Origin: CAXFCD01 sp964001155
GTDB lineage: Bacteria > Fidelibacterota > Marinisomatia > Marinisomatales > UBA1611
Length of the DNA stretch: 26,011 bases
Reading direction: 5' to 3'
Assembly (NCBI GenBank): GCA_964001155.1
Contig: CAXFCD010000020.1
Coordinates: 1 to 26,011, forward strand
A program made the translations under genes and the position numbers. The number at the start of each line of letters is the position of its first letter. Within the stretch, counting starts at the first letter, position 1. The notes under the pieces are model-generated. The model did not search any database, had not been told where the DNA came from, and saw only the letters and a program-made list of their open reading frames with translations. This document shows positions 1-8,076 of the stretch, one piece after another.

Positions 1-1377
1 AATATAAGAATCAATGAATTTACAGGTGTTGATCTAGATCCAGAACCAATCTCATTTGAAACATTAAAAATTATTGCACCAAATTTAGTTGTAACAGATT
101 TTGCCATCGACAATGATTGGGGACAACACTATATCCCCAAAAATGAAATAGTCACCATGTCTGTGCGCATTCAAAATTTGTCTGAAGGCAAATCTGACAC
201 TGTGAGTGTATTCTTCAAGCGTGACAGCTCTTTTGTTTCTGATGATGCAGATGAATTACATCAATTTGGCTTTGTGAATGCGGGAGAATATTTGGATTTC
301 AAATTTGAAATTATGACACGGGAAGACAAATTTACAGTTTATTTAGAACTGTATGATTATTTTGAAACGCGGAAGATTGTCCCACTTCATCTGGAAACGA
401 TGAAAAAATACAAAGGGTCAGATGATTTAATCATTTTGGAGACACCCTACCCTGATGATTTAACCATCGCAGAAGCGCCGATTGTACATGAATTGGTGAC
501 AGGTATTCCGGAAGTGGATACAGACCGAGATGCCATCGGAATAGTCCTGGGTAATTTGAATTTTTGGGATAAAGACATCAAAGGTAAAATTTCCACCACC
601 GAAAATGTAAAAATGGTTCGTGAATATTTTCGATCACTTTTTGGGATGGAGGACCACGCTATCATTCCCAGCCAATTCTGGTTTTTTAATGATGGAATTT
701 CCAGTCGTGATTTCCAGGCTATTTTTGATCCGGATATAGGATATATACGCAAGAAAATTGAATCGAGCCTGGATTATACAGGAAATAGTGAATTGGATTT
801 AATCCTGTATTTCAGTGGCGAAGGGACAACATTTAGGGGTGAAAAAGTTTTAATTCCTTATGATGCAGATACCACAAAGGAATATTCTTTCTATCCGGTA
901 AAAAAGATGTATCGCAGTTTGATAAAACTCCAAAAATTTAATCACGTTGGTGAAATCACAATGTTCATGGATGTTGATTTTAATAATTCTGCTTTCGCCC
1001 AACATATTGTGAAAACCGATGCTGATGAACAAAACGGTAAAAAGAAAAAGAAGAAGAAAAAGAAGAAAGGCAAACTGGAAGTTGTGCTTCCTAAAGAGAT
1101 TATGCCACCGGAATCCATTACGGCATTTTATGCCTCCAATACAACGCAGATCAACTATGACCATCCTGATATGGATAATACGGTATTTACTTATTATCTC
1201 CTCCGCGGATTACGAGGTGAAGCTGACAATGGGGACAAGGAAGTGACCGTGGCTGAACTCCATAATTACATCAGTAAAAATGTGTCGGAGTCCACAGGGA
1301 AACTGTACAAAGATCTCCCCCAGATACCCCAATTGTTTTCATCAAATCCGGACAGGGTTCTATATAGATTACCCTAG
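1..1377 (+). CDS. Large exported protein with C-terminal inactive caspase-like (C14) domain, 5' end outside window
   Basis: The reading frame is open from base 1, so only the C-terminal part is seen; an internal ATG at 157 is unlikely to be the true start because the in-frame codons before it (about 79-156) encode sequence matching the neighbouring paralogue at 1422-4370. About bases 79-420 encode an Ig/CARDB-like beta domain (NEIVTMSVRIQNLSEG), and 535-1374 a C14 caspase-like domain: IVLGN strand, LYFSGEG, IPYDAD, MFMDVDF, FTYYLLRGLRGEAD and an Asn/Glu-rich tail. The catalytic His of the usual SGHG motif is Glu (820-822) and the Cys of the usual DAC motif is Asp (976-978), so protease activity is not expected. 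A run of ten lysines sits just after the pseudo-active-site segment. By analogy with the neighbour it is probably exported. Its role is unknown; a scaffold or binding function is an inference. Confidence 0.85.
   Translation, partial: NIRINEFTGVDLDPEPISFETLKIIAPNLVVTDFAIDNDWGQHYIPKNEIVTMSVRIQNLSEGKSDTVSVFFKRDSSFVSDDADELHQFGFVNAGEYLDFKFEIMTREDKFTVYLELYDYFETRKIVPLHLETMKKYKGSDDLIILETPYPDDLTIAEAPIVHELVTGIPEVDTDRDAIGIVLGNLNFWDKDIKGKISTTENVKMVREYFRSLFGMEDHAIIPSQFWFFNDGISSRDFQAIFDPDIGYIRKKIESSLDYTGNSELDLILYFSGEGTTFRGEKVLIPYDADTTKEYSFYPVKKMYRSLIKLQKFNHVGEITMFMDVDFNNSAFAQHIVKTDADEQNGKKKKKKKKKKGKLEVVLPKEIMPPESITAFYASNTTQINYDHPDMDNTVFTYYLLRGLRGEADNGDKEVTVAELHNYISKNVSESTGKLYKDLPQIPQLFSSNPDRVLYRLP
1039..1068 (+). 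repeat. Deca-lysine purine tract inside the pseudo-caspase gene
   Basis: Ten consecutive Lys codons (mixed AAA and AAG), followed by Gly-Lys, form a 32-base all-purine run. It lies in an insertion of about 25 residues, between the MFMDVDF strand and the ITAFYAS strand, that the paralogue at 1422-4370 lacks. The frame stays open through it and the downstream domain matches the family, so it is not a frameshift. Confidence 0.9.
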
Positions 1378-1421
1378 GCAGCCCGCCCGGTTTGAAAACG
1401 CCCCGATTTTATTTATCCCAC

Positions 1422-4370
1422 ATGACTCTGAAAACAGCCTTATTTTTATCGCTGGCTACCTCTATTTTCGCTAACACTGTATCTATTTCGGGGACGGTTC
1501 ATAATCTCGCCGGGAAACCATTAAAAAAAGCCAGTATCACACTTCGGAACTTGAAAGATGAAGTACTCATGGAAGTAACCACCAACCGAAAGGGGAAATT
1601 CATTTTCAAGGAAGTGGAACCGAAATTTTATTTTTTAGTGGTTCAACATGAAGAAGACGGGACGAAGCGCATAAAAATAAATCCCAGGAAAAAACGAAAT
1701 CGAGATTTGGTCCTGGGTTTAAAATTGACCGGGGAAGATGAACCGGTGCAGTGTTATTTATATTCTCACAATAAACCTACTGATTTTGACCCCATTCTCA
1801 CTGTTAAAGGATTGCAAGCGGAAACCACCGCAGAACATATTGTCGTTCAATGGAAAGACATAAAACAAGCCAAATCTTTCATCCTTTTTGAAAATGACAT
1901 TGAGATATACCGTGGAGAAGAAACTAGGTTTGAAAAAGATGAAATGCCAGGGAAGGAATATTGCTATTCTGTCCAGGCCTTGGGAGATTTTGGATTGGAA
2001 GGCCAGCGTTCTGAGTTATATTGTACAAGCGTACCTACTGCTATTCCCCGGGATATCCAAATTGATGTATCCAAAAATGAATTATCCCTGAAATGGTCTC
2101 CAGTGAAAGGCGCCTTGTCTTATCTAGTTTACCGTAATGAGGAAAAAATTACCAACACAGATTTGACTTCCTTTACAGATACAGACTTGGATTTCGGAAC
2201 AGATTACTTTTATAAAATTTCCGCCTTAGATGCCTTGGATTTGGAGAGCCACCCTTCGGTGGAAGTGAAAGGGACCACGCGTGATTTCGTGGCGCCTCCA
2301 ATTTTATCTTCCATGAAAAATGAATCCAGAATCATGCTCATTTGGAATGAAGTTCCCGTCGCTAAATCATATAATATTTACCGGGATGGAAATTTGGTAA
2401 CATTTTCGCAGTCGAACTCTTTCGAAGATGCTATGCCACCAGGTGAAAAATATTGTTATGAAATTAGCTCTATTGATCAATATGGAATAGAAAGTGAACG
2501 GTCCAACAAACATTGTACGAAAGTGCCCATTCTGCCGCCTACGGGACTTACAGCAGACGGTGCTGTTTCAGCTATGCACTTAAACTGGAATAACGTGGAA
2601 GGCGCTGTTTACTATAAGGTTTATGAAAAAGTTGGCCAGGATTCTCTCCAATTTATTGAAAAAGTGAAATCAACTCAGTACACGGTGCGAAACCTAGATT
2701 TTGGCGCTGATAAATGTTATTTGGTCACTGCCTTGGATCCAGAGAATGAAGAAACTGAATTTTCCCCTACAGCTTGCAATGTGGTTTTAGACCCACCCCA
2801 TTTCACTATCCGGAAAATGACCTTGATTGAACCTTCAGGGAATAGTGCCATTGATGCCCTGGAAAAAGGATCGGTGCAATTTTCAATTTTTAATGACGGA
2901 CAAAGCCCGGCACATCAAATTAAATTGTCTATTGTCCCGACAGAAGAAAACCTAAATTTGGTTGTAGGCAAATCAGTTACAGTGGACACAATGGATGCAG
3001 GAAGAATCGAGTTTATTGATATTGATTTAGAAGCGTTTCTGAAAATAGAGACCGGTGAGCATGAATTTGAATTGCATCTTTCATCCCAAGAAGGTATAGG
3101 TTTAGATGATCCATATACCTTTACAATTAAGTCCAAATCAGTTACACCACCCAAATTGATTATTGCTGATTTTGCCATCTCCAATGATTTTGGCACACAT
3201 TATATCCCAAAAAATGAAATCGTTACCCTCACAGTCAGAATTCAAAATGTGGGGGAGGGCGCTTCTGAATCAGGGATCGTTGATTTGTCTGCAAACCAGA
3301 CTTTTTCAACACCGGACTTTACCGGCAGCCTAAGTTTACCTTTAATGAATCCCGGAGATTTTGTCGATCTGGAAATTCCCATCCTGACCCTTCAGGATAA
3401 TTTTACTGCGGATTTAATTTTAACGGATTATTTAGATAAATCTGCCATGCAGAAAATAGATTTGGAAGTCATGCGCCATTACCGTTCTCCAATGGAGTTG
3501 GCCATCCAATCTATAGGAACTGATGATGTGGATCATTACCCTGACGAGTTGGGTGAAATTGATGTGGACCGCCGAATTCCATTGGGACGCAAAAATCCCA
3601 ATGCTATGGCTATAATTCTGGCTACTGAACGGTATGATGATAAGAATTATTCCCCTTTAGATTACGCAGTCAGGGATGGGAATGTAATGCGGCGTTATTT
3701 TAATCAAGCTTTTGGTTTATCCGATTTTCAATTGCTCCCGGCCAAAACATGGCAAATGGAAGGTGGACCCACCGAGGACGATTTTCGTAATATATTCGAT
3801 CCTCACCAAGGCGATTTACGAAAACGGATTTTAACGGCGGAAAAATATTCCGACGTGGAGGAGATGGACATTTTCATTTATTACCGTGGCTATGGAGAAT
3901 GGATTGAAGGGAAACCTCTCTTAATTCCCAAAGATGCAAAATTGAACCGTCATGTGACCAAATATCCCCTGGAGAAATTGGTGAGCAATTTATCTTTATT
4001 GTCGGTTTTGAGCAATATCCGAACCATCACACTCTTTATGGATATCACTTACATCAACCCGAAAAAAGCGCTGGGATCCATTTGGGATTTTCCTGATCTA
4101 TCCGACAAGATTTGCATTTTGAATGCTTCATCCCATGGTGAAACATCTCAAGTCTATGACGAGAAAAAACACAGCATTTTTACCTACGCGCTATTAAAGG
4201 GATTATCTGGCGGCGCAGACGATGGGGATAGTGTAATCGAATTAGGTGAACTCACCGAATATATTTACAAGGTTGTTCCCGAGTTTGCCCGTACAATATC
4301 CAATGCATCTCGGCAAAATCCATCTTTTACCGGAATGGATCTGAAAAGGACAATTCTTGATTTAAGATAA
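1422..4370 (+). CDS. Exported multidomain protein: FN3 repeats plus inactive caspase-like C-terminal domain
   Basis: The ATG at 1422 gives a clean signal peptide (MTLKTALFLSLATSIFA); the in-frame TTG at 1392 would add ten residues ahead of it and has no better ribosome binding site. Domain order for the 982-residue product: carboxypeptidase-regulatory-like beta domain (about 20-100), four fibronectin type III repeats (about 127-458), two Ig/CARDB-like domains (about 460-686), and a C14 caspase-like domain (about 727-982). FN3 repeats 1, 3 and 4 carry a Cys pair about 20 residues apart, which repeat 2 lacks; this suggests disulfides and an extracytoplasmic location. In the caspase-like domain the expected SGHG is RGYG (Tyr824 for His) and the DAC is DIT (Thr876 for Cys). 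The Ig2 plus C14 part aligns closely with the gene just upstream, so the two are a tandem duplication. The role is unknown; a surface or periplasmic binding scaffold is an inference. Confidence 0.9.
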   Translation: MTLKTALFLSLATSIFANTVSISGTVHNLAGKPLKKASITLRNLKDEVLMEVTTNRKGKFIFKEVEPKFYFLVVQHEEDGTKRIKINPRKKRNRDLVLGLKLTGEDEPVQCYLYSHNKPTDFDPILTVKGLQAETTAEHIVVQWKDIKQAKSFILFENDIEIYRGEETRFEKDEMPGKEYCYSVQALGDFGLEGQRSELYCTSVPTAIPRDIQIDVSKNELSLKWSPVKGALSYLVYRNEEKITNTDLTSFTDTDLDFGTDYFYKISALDALDLESHPSVEVKGTTRDFVAPPILSSMKNESRIMLIWNEVPVAKSYNIYRDGNLVTFSQSNSFEDAMPPGEKYCYEISSIDQYGIESERSNKHCTKVPILPPTGLTADGAVSAMHLNWNNVEGAVYYKVYEKVGQDSLQFIEKVKSTQYTVRNLDFGADKCYLVTALDPENEETEFSPTACNVVLDPPHFTIRKMTLIEPSGNSAIDALEKGSVQFSIFNDGQSPAHQIKLSIVPTEENLNLVVGKSVTVDTMDAGRIEFIDIDLEAFLKIETGEHEFELHLSSQEGIGLDDPYTFTIKSKSVTPPKLIIADFAISNDFGTHYIPKNEIVTLTVRIQNVGEGASESGIVDLSANQTFSTPDFTGSLSLPLMNPGDFVDLEIPILTLQDNFTADLILTDYLDKSAMQKIDLEVMRHYRSPMELAIQSIGTDDVDHYPDELGEIDVDRRIPLGRKNPNAMAIILATERYDDKNYSPLDYAVRDGNVMRRYFNQAFGLSDFQLLPAKTWQMEGGPTEDDFRNIFDPHQGDLRKRILTAEKYSDVEEMDIFIYYRGYGEWIEGKPLLIPKDAKLNRHVTKYPLEKLVSNLSLLSVLSNIRTITLFMDITYINPKKALGSIWDFPDLSDKICILNASSHGETSQVYDEKKHSIFTYALLKGLSGGADDGDSVIELGELTEYIYKVVPEFARTISNASRQNPSFTGMDLKRTILDLR

Positions 4371-4382
4371 TTTTCTTGGATA

Positions 4383-4408
4383 GGACACTTTAGCTGTCCG
4401 AACTTTTT
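4383..4408 (+). terminator. Weak candidate terminator after the second pseudo-caspase gene
   Basis: GGACA (4383-4387) pairs with TGTCC (4395-4399) around a 7-base loop, followed after GAAC by five T. The stem is only 5 bp, so it may simply be a weak hairpin. Confidence 0.25.
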
Positions 4409-4457
4409 GGGTGTCTCATTCGATATCTCGTCCATTTAAATAATAAGGAGTCATCCC

Positions 4458-5051
4458 ATGACAACCCAAATGATCAAAAAAAGCTTTATATTTACTTTAT
4501 CTTTCATTGCTTTCAACTGTTCCAACAGTGGTCCCGATCTATCGCCGGAACCCACCCGAAAAGTAATGAAAAATATCCCGGATTGGTTTTTGAATACGCC
4601 CACTAAAGATGGATTCAGGTATGAAACGGCCACCGCAACAAGTCAAGATTTACAATTGGCAATTAATAAAGCAACCTTGGATGCAGCCAGCCGGCTTGCT
4701 GCCACCATCAATTCTGAAATGGAAGGCTATACCAAACGTGTTCAAGAAGAAAATGGTTTAGGCGCAGATTCAGATATTTTGGATCGTTATTCCCAAACAC
4801 AGGGACAAATCATTGCCACAGCTCTTCAGGATTATTCAGTTGCGAAAAAAGAACTTTTGGAAGAAAAATCGAACAACCAGGACATTTTTCGGGCTTATGT
4901 ATTGTTGGAGTGGGATGAGGGCGCTGCACACAAGCGTTTATTAGATAAAATTAAGGCAGATAAAGAAGTTTACGATGCTATGCGTGCTTCCGAATTAATT
5001 CAGGAAATGGAAAATAAAGTGGAAGCATACCGTCAACGGACCGGCGGATAA
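4458..5051 (+). CDS. LPP20-like lipoprotein (197 aa)
   Basis: The ATG at 4458 has a good Shine-Dalgarno AAGGAG (4445-4450) seven bases upstream. A hydrophobic N-terminus ends in an atypical lipobox (FIAFNC), so lipid attachment at that Cys is likely but not textbook. The mature part opens with IPDWFLNTPT and continues as alternating helices rich in Ala, Glu and Lys (residues about 50-190), the pattern of the LPP20 lipoprotein family (Helicobacter Lpp20, Vibrio FlgP). The following gene begins its mature part with IPDWVTNHPT, so the two are probable paralogues. An outer-membrane-associated, periplasm-facing location is inferred. A strong terminator follows, so this gene probably ends its transcript. 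Confidence 0.75.
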   Translation: MTTQMIKKSFIFTLSFIAFNCSNSGPDLSPEPTRKVMKNIPDWFLNTPTKDGFRYETATATSQDLQLAINKATLDAASRLAATINSEMEGYTKRVQEENGLGADSDILDRYSQTQGQIIATALQDYSVAKKELLEEKSNNQDIFRAYVLLEWDEGAAHKRLLDKIKADKEVYDAMRASELIQEMENKVEAYRQRTGG

Positions 5052-5062
5052 ATTTTAATCAA

Positions 5063-5095
5063 AGCGGGATTCAAAGAATCCTGCTTTTTCTTTTT
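5063..5095 (+). terminator. Strong rho-independent terminator
   Basis: AGCGGGATTC (5063-5072) pairs with GAATCCTGCT (5076-5085) over ten base pairs including one G-U, with an AAA loop, then a T tract interrupted by one C to 5095. The next gene's ATG begins at 5098, leaving two bases between. Confidence 0.85.
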
Positions 5096-5097
5096 AA

Positions 5098-6396
5098 ATG
5101 GCTCGTATTTTATTCATTCCATGCATGTTGGTTTGGGCCGGGTGCGGTTCTACAATACCGGATTGGGTCACGAATCATCCAACAGACACCAAATATTGGC
5201 ATGGCATTGGCTATGCTGAAAAAATAGAGAATCGGGGTGCCCGGCAACGGGCAAAGGAAGCAGCGATCCATGAAGTGTCTTCTCAAATAAAGGTTAACAT
5301 TTCTTCAGAAATGAAAACTGTGATCCAAGAGGCAGATGGATCTTTAAAAACAGCATCTTCTTCTATCATGAAATCAAGAGTGGATTTGCTCTTGCCGGAA
5401 TTGGAAATGATGGGGCAGTACCAAACCAAGGAAGATTATTATTTCTATGTTCGTTTAAACAAACAGAAATACCATGCTGCCATGGCTCGATTACGGGAAA
5501 ATGCAAAAGAAACTGCTATAGGCTACGTTCGGGACGCTGATGAAAATTTTGGTGCTCATTCTTTTAATCTGCTCCAAAAAGCCTGGCAGGAAATTTTCCC
5601 TTTCTCGGATGAACCCATTCAAATTCGATATGAAGGGAAGCAAGTTCACCTTTATTCATTGATCAAACGAAAAATGGACGAATATGCTTGGCGTATTCAA
5701 TTAGTGGGATCTGTAAAGAAAAAGCAGATGAAAACGTATGTGGATCGGGACAATTCAGTTCAATTGAAAGTGACAGACCGCCAAGATCAAACGCCGATTA
5801 GTGGTGTACCGGTTTTGATTCGAATGGGACAGAGAGTTGAAACGCAATATACAAATAGGAATGGGGAAATTGTCTATGACATGGCGGGCATTTCACCGAA
5901 TGCTTCTTTTGAAATTAGATTTCAACTGGATAACAATGAATTATTTAAGGAATTATCCCAGCAACATAGTATCCTGGAATTGAAACCAAAGACGAACACG
6001 GTACAGGTGCAAGTGATTCCGGTGAGAGCGAAATTAGAAGCTGAAGAAAAAAATATGGGTCGCACAATGAAAGATCCGATGATTGCTCCTGCCATCAAGG
6101 AAGCGTTCAGCGGTCAAATCGAATTTGTAAATAGGGATCCTGATATGCTCATCAAGATTGAATCCAATACCAACAAAAAGTCGGAAAGGGTAGGAGAGAA
6201 TTATCCATATTTTAGTTATGGAAATGCTTCTGTTATTTTCCGTGATGCCCGAACAAATGAAGAATTTTTTTCATCTCACCTTTCCAATGTAAAAGGAGGT
6301 GATTTTGGCTCCAATCAAATCGCAGGAATTCGGGCCTATGAAATAATGGTAAAACAAGTTGTAAAGGAATTAGAAGAACAATTACTGAATGATTAA
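5098..6396 (+). CDS. LPP20-family lipoprotein with C-terminal extension (432 aa)
   Basis: Start and location: an in-frame stop lies directly before ATG 5098, so no earlier start exists, and the upstream bases are a terminator T tract with no Shine-Dalgarno. A short signal peptide ends in a good lipobox (VWAGC, Cys16). Domains: LPP20-like region (about 20-130, beginning IPDWVTNHPT), a helical linker (140-200), an Ig/carboxypeptidase-regulatory-like beta domain (about 215-290), and a C-terminal alpha/beta part (about 295-430) with the look of LPP20/FlgT-type repeats. An outer-membrane lipoprotein facing the periplasm is likely; the paralogous 197-residue gene lies upstream. Ligand and partner are unknown. 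A CsgG-like gene lies two genes downstream, a combination also seen around curli-like and FlgO/FlgP/FlgT envelope machines, which hints at an outer-membrane assembly or sensing role (inference). Confidence 0.75.
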   Translation: MARILFIPCMLVWAGCGSTIPDWVTNHPTDTKYWHGIGYAEKIENRGARQRAKEAAIHEVSSQIKVNISSEMKTVIQEADGSLKTASSSIMKSRVDLLLPELEMMGQYQTKEDYYFYVRLNKQKYHAAMARLRENAKETAIGYVRDADENFGAHSFNLLQKAWQEIFPFSDEPIQIRYEGKQVHLYSLIKRKMDEYAWRIQLVGSVKKKQMKTYVDRDNSVQLKVTDRQDQTPISGVPVLIRMGQRVETQYTNRNGEIVYDMAGISPNASFEIRFQLDNNELFKELSQQHSILELKPKTNTVQVQVIPVRAKLEAEEKNMGRTMKDPMIAPAIKEAFSGQIEFVNRDPDMLIKIESNTNKKSERVGENYPYFSYGNASVIFRDARTNEEFFSSHLSNVKGGDFGSNQIAGIRAYEIMVKQVVKELEEQLLND

Positions 6397-6448
6397 ATTC
6401 TTTCTCGTTCAGACATTCATTTTTTAGTCCTGATCAAAATAAAACACT

Positions 6449-6976
6449 ATGGATAAAATTTTACCATTTTTACTCTTAATTCTGGTTGCAGGAATGCTGT
6501 TTGGGTGGAAGGAGTATGAAACCCGGGTGAAGGAAGAAGCAGAACAGGTGAAGAAAGAACCATCAATAGTTCAGCAAGAATCTTCTCCTGTTACCAATGC
6601 TCAACGCGTGCAACTTGAACAAATGGCACTTGCGGAGCGCTCAAAGGTTAAAGTCAGGGTGGAGCACGATAATTCACCGCTTACTAATACTTATCCCATG
6701 ATCATGGATGCAACCGGTTCCTACGATCCCGATTTAGGGGACCGCATCCATTTTAAATGGAAGCAGATTGCAGGGCCAACTGTAGAATTGAAACCTAACA
6801 AAACATCAGGAAAAGTGAGTTTTGAAGGTGTGGCAGGAGATTATACTTTTGAATTGACTGTTTCTGATGATTACGGCGCAGAAAATACTGTTGTTAAAAC
6901 TGTAGTCATTGAACCGGAACCCAACGCGCCACCGGTCATTGAAATGAAAGTCCGTCAAGGATCCGAATTAAAATAA
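6449..6976 (+). CDS. Small membrane-anchored PKD-domain protein (175 aa)
   Basis: A hydrophobic segment (residues about 4-19) followed by charged residues reads as a signal anchor; there is no lipobox or convincing cleavage site. A Glu/Lys/Gln-rich linker (about 24-70) leads to one PKD-type Ig domain (about 68-165) with the typical GSYDPD turn, FKWKQIAGP strand and YTFELTVSDDYG end. The TAA stop shares its last base with the ATG of the next gene, so the two are translationally coupled. PKD domains mostly mediate protein or carbohydrate contacts outside the cytoplasm. No Shine-Dalgarno is visible upstream; the start is supported by hydrophobic N-terminal coding sequence. A specific function cannot be assigned. 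Confidence 0.8.
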   Translation: MDKILPFLLLILVAGMLFGWKEYETRVKEEAEQVKKEPSIVQQESSPVTNAQRVQLEQMALAERSKVKVRVEHDNSPLTNTYPMIMDATGSYDPDLGDRIHFKWKQIAGPTVELKPNKTSGKVSFEGVAGDYTFELTVSDDYGAENTVVKTVVIEPEPNAPPVIEMKVRQGSELK

Positions 6977-8076
6977 TGCCCTTTAAAAATATATTTTTTA
7001 TGCTGGCTCTTTTTTCAATAGGGTTTGGTCAGCATACCTTGAGTTTATTGCCTTTTGAAGGAACCAATGTATCCACAGCTGTTCGCCAGGCAGGTTATAA
7101 CAAATTAGAGACAGCCCTCATTGAATCAGGCCGGTTTAAAGTCATTGAAAAAGCAAAAAGGGATCAAATCCTGAAAGAACAAAAAGATCAATGGTCCGGT
7201 TGTTTTGAAGATTCCTGCATTGTTGAAATTGGGAAACTTCTAGGAGCAAATTATCTGATTACCGGTGACATTATTGGTTTGGCACAATTGTTTCAAATCA
7301 ATATTAAGATCATCGATATTGAGAAAGGTGTTGTCACAGAAAAAGTGACCAAAGAAACCATGGGAGCGGAGTTAGACCTGTTAACCGGTGTGGAAGAGGC
7401 CAGCCATTTGATTATCCATAAGATGGATCCCTCTTATGTGATTCCTGAAAAAACTGAATTACAAAATATTGCCACTAAAGTACAGCAGGCTGGAGTCCAT
7501 GATTCTGTGAGAACAGTTTTGGTTGAAAAACCGGTATATGTCGATCGCATCGTTGAAAAAGATAATTACCGCTATCACCGTAATGCCATTGGCTTTTCAA
7601 CATCTTGGGGCCATCCCGGACAATGGAACTGGGGACTTCGGCTCAATCATTATCCGCTCATGTTAGAATACAACCAAGGTTGGATGGGTTCGGGGCAATA
7701 TCATGAATACGCCTGGAATAATCTGAACGCTGCCGAAAATAAAACATTTCTTGGTGATGAAAAATTCGGAGAAGAAACATATATTTCTGGAAGGGAAATC
7801 AGCATTGGTTATGGCTGGTGGCAATTTAATAGTTCCGGTGCTTCTGTAAATTTTATTATTGGGCAAACTGAATTTATCGGAACAGATGAATACTCTAATC
7901 TTTATGAGAATGAGGATAATGTATGGAATTATTTTGGCGGCAATATTAAACTGTACAAGAATATGTATTTTATTGCACTTGGATATGTTGTGGGCGATGA
8001 TAATCTATTTGATCAACAACAATTTTATATGCAGTTAGGATTCCATTTTACCTTGGGCTTCGGATATGTCAATTAA
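6976..8076 (+). CDS. CsgG/LpoB-like exported protein with C-terminal beta-rich domain (366 aa)
   Basis: Residues 1-18 form a signal peptide without lipobox Cys. Residues about 20-150 match the CsgG/LpoB-type alpha/beta fold: LLPFEG start, IESGRFKVIEKAKRD helix, a Cys-containing SGCFEDSC loop, then EIGKLLGANYLITGDI and the INIKIIDIEKG strand. A helical linker (about 150-200) precedes a strongly amphipathic, aromatic-rich beta stretch (about 205-366) that ends YMQLGFHFTLGFGYVN, consistent with an outer-membrane barrel or beta domain. It starts inside the previous stop and overlaps the next gene by 11 bases, so it is tightly coupled. Known relatives build pores or regulate envelope synthesis, but unlike CsgG it lacks a lipid anchor. 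A periplasmic or outer-membrane location is likely; substrate is unknown. Confidence 0.75.
   Translation: MPFKNIFFMLALFSIGFGQHTLSLLPFEGTNVSTAVRQAGYNKLETALIESGRFKVIEKAKRDQILKEQKDQWSGCFEDSCIVEIGKLLGANYLITGDIIGLAQLFQINIKIIDIEKGVVTEKVTKETMGAELDLLTGVEEASHLIIHKMDPSYVIPEKTELQNIATKVQQAGVHDSVRTVLVEKPVYVDRIVEKDNYRYHRNAIGFSTSWGHPGQWNWGLRLNHYPLMLEYNQGWMGSGQYHEYAWNNLNAAENKTFLGDEKFGEETYISGREISIGYGWWQFNSSGASVNFIIGQTEFIGTDEYSNLYENEDNVWNYFGGNIKLYKNMYFIALGYVVGDDNLFDQQQFYMQLGFHFTLGFGYVN

Noticed and set aside
1039..1068. A frameshift hidden in the poly-Lys purine tract
   Set aside because: Both sides of the tract match the caspase-like family in one frame, so no frameshift is needed.
1392..1421. TTG start for the FN3/pseudo-caspase protein
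   Set aside because: It adds residues before a good signal peptide and has no ribosome binding site; ATG 1422 preferred.
4383..4408. The hairpin as an operator or strong terminator
   Set aside because: Stem of five pairs only with a short T run; kept only as a low-confidence terminator candidate.
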